Source: Sedimentitalea sp039941015 (GTDB lineage Bacteria > Pseudomonadota > Alphaproteobacteria > Rhodobacterales > Rhodobacteraceae). Taken from it: a DNA stretch of 64,000 bases. A program made the translations under genes and the position numbers. Under the pieces are notes generated by a model. The model was not told the origin of the DNA, made no database searches, and was given only the letters and a program-made list of their open reading frames with translations. Below, in pieces: positions 60,694 to 64,000 of this stretch. Positions within the stretch are counted from its first letter, which is position 1; each line of letters begins with the position of its first letter. The DNA lies in NCBI RefSeq assembly GCF_039941015.1, contig NZ_JBDVFI010000095.1; one strand, written 5' to 3'.

Positions 60694-61580
60694 TGACCGG
60701 GATGGATGAGGATTTCACGGCGCATATCGCCACTGGTTTGACAACATTGTGTCGCTGCTGGGCGATCACACGTCGTGACGGTGTCGTGCTGGGGTTTACG
60801 GACCATGACGTAATGCTGGATTTCGAAGGGGTGACGTTCAAAGCTGACAGCGGCCTGTCCGCTCTTGCATTGCAACAAAGCACGGGTCTTTCCGTTGACA
60901 ATTCCGAGGCCGTCGGTGCGTTGAGCGATGCATCTGTGCGGCCAGAAGACATCGACGCAGGTCGCTTTGACGGCGCTGAAGTCCGCGCGTGGCTGGTGAA
61001 CTGGGCTGATGTGAAAGTCCGCTGGTTGCAGTTTCGCGGCTCGATCGGAGAATTGCGGCGTGTCGGCGGCGCCTTCCATGCCGAACTGCGCGGATTGACC
61101 GAAAATTTGAACCGGCCTTTGGGGCGCATCTATCAAAAACCATGTACCGCAGTGCTTGGCGACAGCTCCTGCCGCTTTACATTAGATACCCCGGGATACC
61201 GGGAGGAACGCGCGGTCGAGACTGTCGTCGAAGCGCGCACTTTTGTCTGGAGCGACATGCCCGAATTCGAACCTGGATGGTTTCAGCGCGGGCGTCTGAC
61301 CGTTCTGACCGGTGCGGCGCAAGGATTGTGGGGAATGATCAAGCAGGATCGTTCCATCGCCAATGAACGCAGGCTGGAATTGTGGGAGCCGATCCGCGCG
61401 GCGATTGGTCATGGCGATATCGTTCGTCTGGATGCAGGGTGCGACAAGCGCATGGAAACCTGCCGCCTGAAGTTCAACAACATACTCAATTTTCAGGGTT
61501 TTCCGGATCTGCCGGCCGAGGACTGGGTGATGGCGGTTCCCAAGCAAAGCCAGAGAAACTCTGGCGGGAGCCGGCGATGA
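60693..61580 (+). CDS. GTA g13, DUF2163 baseplate hub protein
   Basis: The 295-residue protein has the DUF2163 N-terminal region (CWAITRRDGVVLGFTDHD) and the C-terminal hub motif with Cys residues in GDSSC and GCDKRMETC, then LKFNNILNFQGFPDLP. The clustered Cys fit a bound metal or iron-sulfur site, as reported for the RcGTA hub (from memory). Overlaps g14 by 4 bases. Confidence 0.9.
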   Translation: MTGMDEDFTAHIATGLTTLCRCWAITRRDGVVLGFTDHDVMLDFEGVTFKADSGLSALALQQSTGLSVDNSEAVGALSDASVRPEDIDAGRFDGAEVRAWLVNWADVKVRWLQFRGSIGELRRVGGAFHAELRGLTENLNRPLGRIYQKPCTAVLGDSSCRFTLDTPGYREERAVETVVEARTFVWSDMPEFEPGWFQRGRLTVLTGAAQGLWGMIKQDRSIANERRLELWEPIRAAIGHGDIVRLDAGCDKRMETCRLKFNNILNFQGFPDLPAEDWVMAVPKQSQRNSGGSRR

Positions 61581-62029
61581 CAATAGCACCGGACACCATA
61601 GTGGATATTGCGCGCGGTTGGGTCGGCACGCCCTATCGCCATCAAGCTGCATGTCGGGGAGCGGGCACGGATTGCCTGGGCCTCGTTCGAGGCGTTTGGC
61701 GCGAAGCCATAGGAAGCGAGCCCGAGACACCACCAGCCTATTCGATGGATTGGTCCGAACCGCAGGGGCAGGAGCGATTGTGGCACGCGGCGGCGGACCA
61801 TCTTCGCGAACAGGCGCAAGTGACAGACGGATTGGCGGCGGGAGACGTCATTCTTTTCCGGATGCGAAGCGGTGCGGTTGCCAAACACCTGGGTATCGTA
61901 TCGGCAGTCGGGGCACTGCCGACGTTCATTCATGCCTATGAGAAATACGGAGTGGTCGAAAGCCCGCTGAGCCGCCCCTGGCAACGGCGCATTGTTGCGC
62001 GTTTCAAATTTCCCATGGAGGTTTTCTGA
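61577..62029 (+). CDS. GTA g14, NlpC/P60-type cell-wall peptidase
   Basis: The 150-residue peptidase has the catalytic Cys in GTDCLGLVRG and the His in VAKHLGIVS. It likely opens the recipient's peptidoglycan during DNA entry. ATGA overlap with g13; the frame is open from 61382 but only this start gives the normal N-terminus. Confidence 0.93.
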   Translation: MTIAPDTIVDIARGWVGTPYRHQAACRGAGTDCLGLVRGVWREAIGSEPETPPAYSMDWSEPQGQERLWHAAADHLREQAQVTDGLAAGDVILFRMRSGAVAKHLGIVSAVGALPTFIHAYEKYGVVESPLSRPWQRRIVARFKFPMEVF

Positions 62030-64000
62030 TGGCGACGATTCTTCTTTCGGCAGCGGGCGCGGCCATTGGCGGCTCGATCGGCGGCACGGTGGCCGGGCTA
62101 TCCTCGGTTGCGATCGGTCGCGCGGTCGGTGCCACATTGGGTCAGGCCATTGATCAACGGCTTTTGGGTCAGGGGTCAGAGTCTGTTGAAACCGGGCGTG
62201 TAGATCGATTTCGGTTGACGCAATCCGGCGATGGCAACCCCATCTCGCAGGTCTTTGGCCGGGTGCGCATTGGTGGGCAGGTGATTTGGGCGTCGGACTT
62301 CCTAGAGCGGAGCAGTACAACGGGTGGCGGCGGTAAAGGCGGTAGCCCAAGCACGCCGGAAGTGACCAGTTTCAGCTATTACGTTTCGCTGGCAATCGCG
62401 GTGTGCGAGGGTGAAATCGCAAGCATCGGCCGGGTATGGGCGGATGGTGAAGAAGTCTCACCCCCCGATCTGAACATGCGCGTTTACGCTGGCACCGATG
62501 ACCAATTACCTGATCCGCTGATCGAAGCAATCGAAGGCGCCGGGCTGGTTCCGGCCTATCGGGGGACTGCCTATGTTGTGATGGAGCGTTTGCCACTTGG
62601 TCAATTTGGCAATCGTGTTCCGCAGTTCTCGTTCGAGGTGCTGCGGGCTGAACCGTCGGACTCGTCAACCTACAACACTGATCTGGCACAGTTGGTTCAA
62701 GGTGCAGCGTTGATACCGGGTACCGGGGAGTATGCGCTTGCCACGACACCAATCCACTACACCAAGGGACCGGGTATCAACTGGGCTGCGAACTCTAACA
62801 GTCGTTCTGGGAAGACGGACTTTCTGACATCGTTTGAGACCCTGACCGAGGAACTGCCTGCCCGCCAATCAGTTTCTCTGGTTGCGTCGTGGTTCGGTAG
62901 CGATCTGCGATGTGGTCAATGCGAGGTGAAGCCCAAGGTCGAACGTGCAGCCATCGAAGGCGGCAACATGCCATGGAAAGTCACAGGCCAGACACGCGGG
63001 ATGGCGGACGAAATCGAACTACAGGATGATCGACCGATCTATGGCGGTACACCAGCAGACGAGGCGGTGATCCAGGCTATCCGGCACATGAATACCTCTG
63101 GTCGGCGCGTCATGTTCTATCCATTCATCTTGATGGAACAGACAGAAGGAAATGGGTTAGAGGACCCCTGGACGTCTGCTGCAGATCAGCCGGCGCTGCC
63201 GTGGCGTGGACGAATTACCTTGTCCACGGCACCGGGGCGCAGCGGCTCGCCCGATGGTACGGCGCTTGCGGATCAAGAAGTGGCGGCCTTTTTCGGGATG
63301 GCACAGGCATCTGATTTTTCCGTTGTTGGCAATCAGGTCACCTATCGTGGTCCGCAGGAGTGGGGGATGCGCCGGTTTGTCCTGCACTATGCGGCGTTGT
63401 GCGCTGCGGCCGGCGGCGTGCATGCGTTTTGCATCGGGTCAGAGATGCGGGCGCTGACCCAAATCCGTGGCGCGTCCGGTTTTGCAACAGTTGAAGAGTT
63501 GCGGGCGCTCGCAGCTGAAGTTCGCGCTTTGCTTGGACCCGATACGCGCATCGGTTACGCCGCAGACTGGAGCGAATATTTTGGATATCAGCCACAAGAT
63601 GGTAGCGGTGATCGATATTTTCATCTCGATCCGCTATGGGCGGATGACAACATCGATTTTGTCGGGATCGACAACTACATGCCACTGTCCGACTGGCGGG
63701 ATGGGGATGATCACGCGGATGCCGAATGGCAGAGCATCTACAATCCGGATTATCTGGCTGCCAACGTCGAGGGCGGTGAAGGATACGATTGGTACTACCA
63801 TTCGCCCGAAGCCGAAGCCGCACAGATCCGAACGCCGATTGAAGATCAGGATCACGGAGAACCATGGGTCTGGCGCTATAAGGACATCCGAAACTGGTGG
63901 CAGAACGCGCACCATCAACGCATCGGCGGTGTACGGCAGCAGGAACCAACGGATTGGATTCCAGAGTCAAAGCCGATCTGGTTCACCGAATTGGGCTGCG
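62029..64000 (+). CDS. GTA g15, host specificity/tail tip protein (partial, runs off the window)
   Basis: The ATG overlaps the g14 stop by one base and the frame is open for 657 codons to the window end. It starts with a Gly/Ala-rich hydrophobic segment, then QVFGRVRIGGQVIW and YYVSLAIAVCEGEIASIGRVWADG (tail-tip hub type), and from about residue 430 the GTA TIM-barrel domain (FCIGSEMRALTQIRG, DNIDFVGIDNYMPLSDW, KPIWFTELGC). RcGTA g15 is about 1300 residues, so roughly half is seen. Confidence 0.93.
   Translation, partial: MATILLSAAGAAIGGSIGGTVAGLSSVAIGRAVGATLGQAIDQRLLGQGSESVETGRVDRFRLTQSGDGNPISQVFGRVRIGGQVIWASDFLERSSTTGGGGKGGSPSTPEVTSFSYYVSLAIAVCEGEIASIGRVWADGEEVSPPDLNMRVYAGTDDQLPDPLIEAIEGAGLVPAYRGTAYVVMERLPLGQFGNRVPQFSFEVLRAEPSDSSTYNTDLAQLVQGAALIPGTGEYALATTPIHYTKGPGINWAANSNSRSGKTDFLTSFETLTEELPARQSVSLVASWFGSDLRCGQCEVKPKVERAAIEGGNMPWKVTGQTRGMADEIELQDDRPIYGGTPADEAVIQAIRHMNTSGRRVMFYPFILMEQTEGNGLEDPWTSAADQPALPWRGRITLSTAPGRSGSPDGTALADQEVAAFFGMAQASDFSVVGNQVTYRGPQEWGMRRFVLHYAALCAAAGGVHAFCIGSEMRALTQIRGASGFATVEELRALAAEVRALLGPDTRIGYAADWSEYFGYQPQDGSGDRYFHLDPLWADDNIDFVGIDNYMPLSDWRDGDDHADAEWQSIYNPDYLAANVEGGEGYDWYYHSPEAEAAQIRTPIEDQDHGEPWVWRYKDIRNWWQNAHHQRIGGVRQQEPTDWIPESKPIWFTELGC

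Noticed and set aside
1..64000. tRNA or rRNA genes, insertion sequences, CRISPR arrays
   Set aside because: No T-loop/anticodon-like arrangement, transposase frame with terminal repeats, or regularly spaced repeat was found by reading; a tRNA scan would settle the first point.

Overview
The window reads as a chromosomal segment of an alphaproteobacterium of the family Rhodobacteraceae (Roseobacter group). The evidence is the high-GC coding style, a complete-looking gene transfer agent (GTA) cluster in the order known from Rhodobacter capsulatus (RcGTA), alphaproteobacterial rplI with an acidic tail, and abundant TRAP and ABC transport. No tRNA, rRNA, insertion sequence or CRISPR array was seen.

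Layout. 1-3626: end of an Mrp/complex I-like cation/proton antiporter operon. 3726-7059: class III aminotransferase, CoA-transferase and glutathione transferase. 7068-13772: rhodanese and SDR genes, then a minus-strand polyamine-type ABC transporter operon ending in an amidase. 14093-16552: edd-eda (Entner-Doudoroff). 16565-21187: a TetR regulator divergent from a flavin monooxygenase / BASS symporter / epimerase / SDR operon, with a perfect inverted repeat between them. 21268-24543: a DUF2478-type protein, a membrane-anchored CadC-like regulator and two hypotheticals. 24805-32672: a malonate module (amidase, GntR regulator MatR, TRAP transporter MatPQM, malonyl-CoA decarboxylase MatA, malonyl-CoA synthetase MatB). 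32886-39437: porin, trigger factor, aquaporin, lipoprotein transglycosylase, a DUF1330/membrane-protein pair and rpsF-rpsR-rplI. 39841-42516: three YceI-domain genes, one fused to cytochrome b561. 42674-49167: fabD, fabG, a 40-residue membrane protein, acpP, GNAT, a HisA-like protein lacking a catalytic Asp, fabF and mltG.

The most interesting part is 49380-64000. An XRE regulator, a LuxR receptor and a LuxI acyl-homoserine-lactone synthase sit directly between mltG and GTA gene g1. The GTA cluster then runs g1 (small terminase) to g15 (host specificity protein, cut by the window end). The 389-bp luxI-g1 gap holds a 14-bp perfect palindrome, a strong sigma70-like promoter and two successive hairpins, the first with the form of an intrinsic terminator. 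This arrangement suggests local quorum-sensing control, and possibly attenuation, of GTA production. The fatty-acid genes just upstream make the acyl-ACP substrates that LuxI enzymes use.
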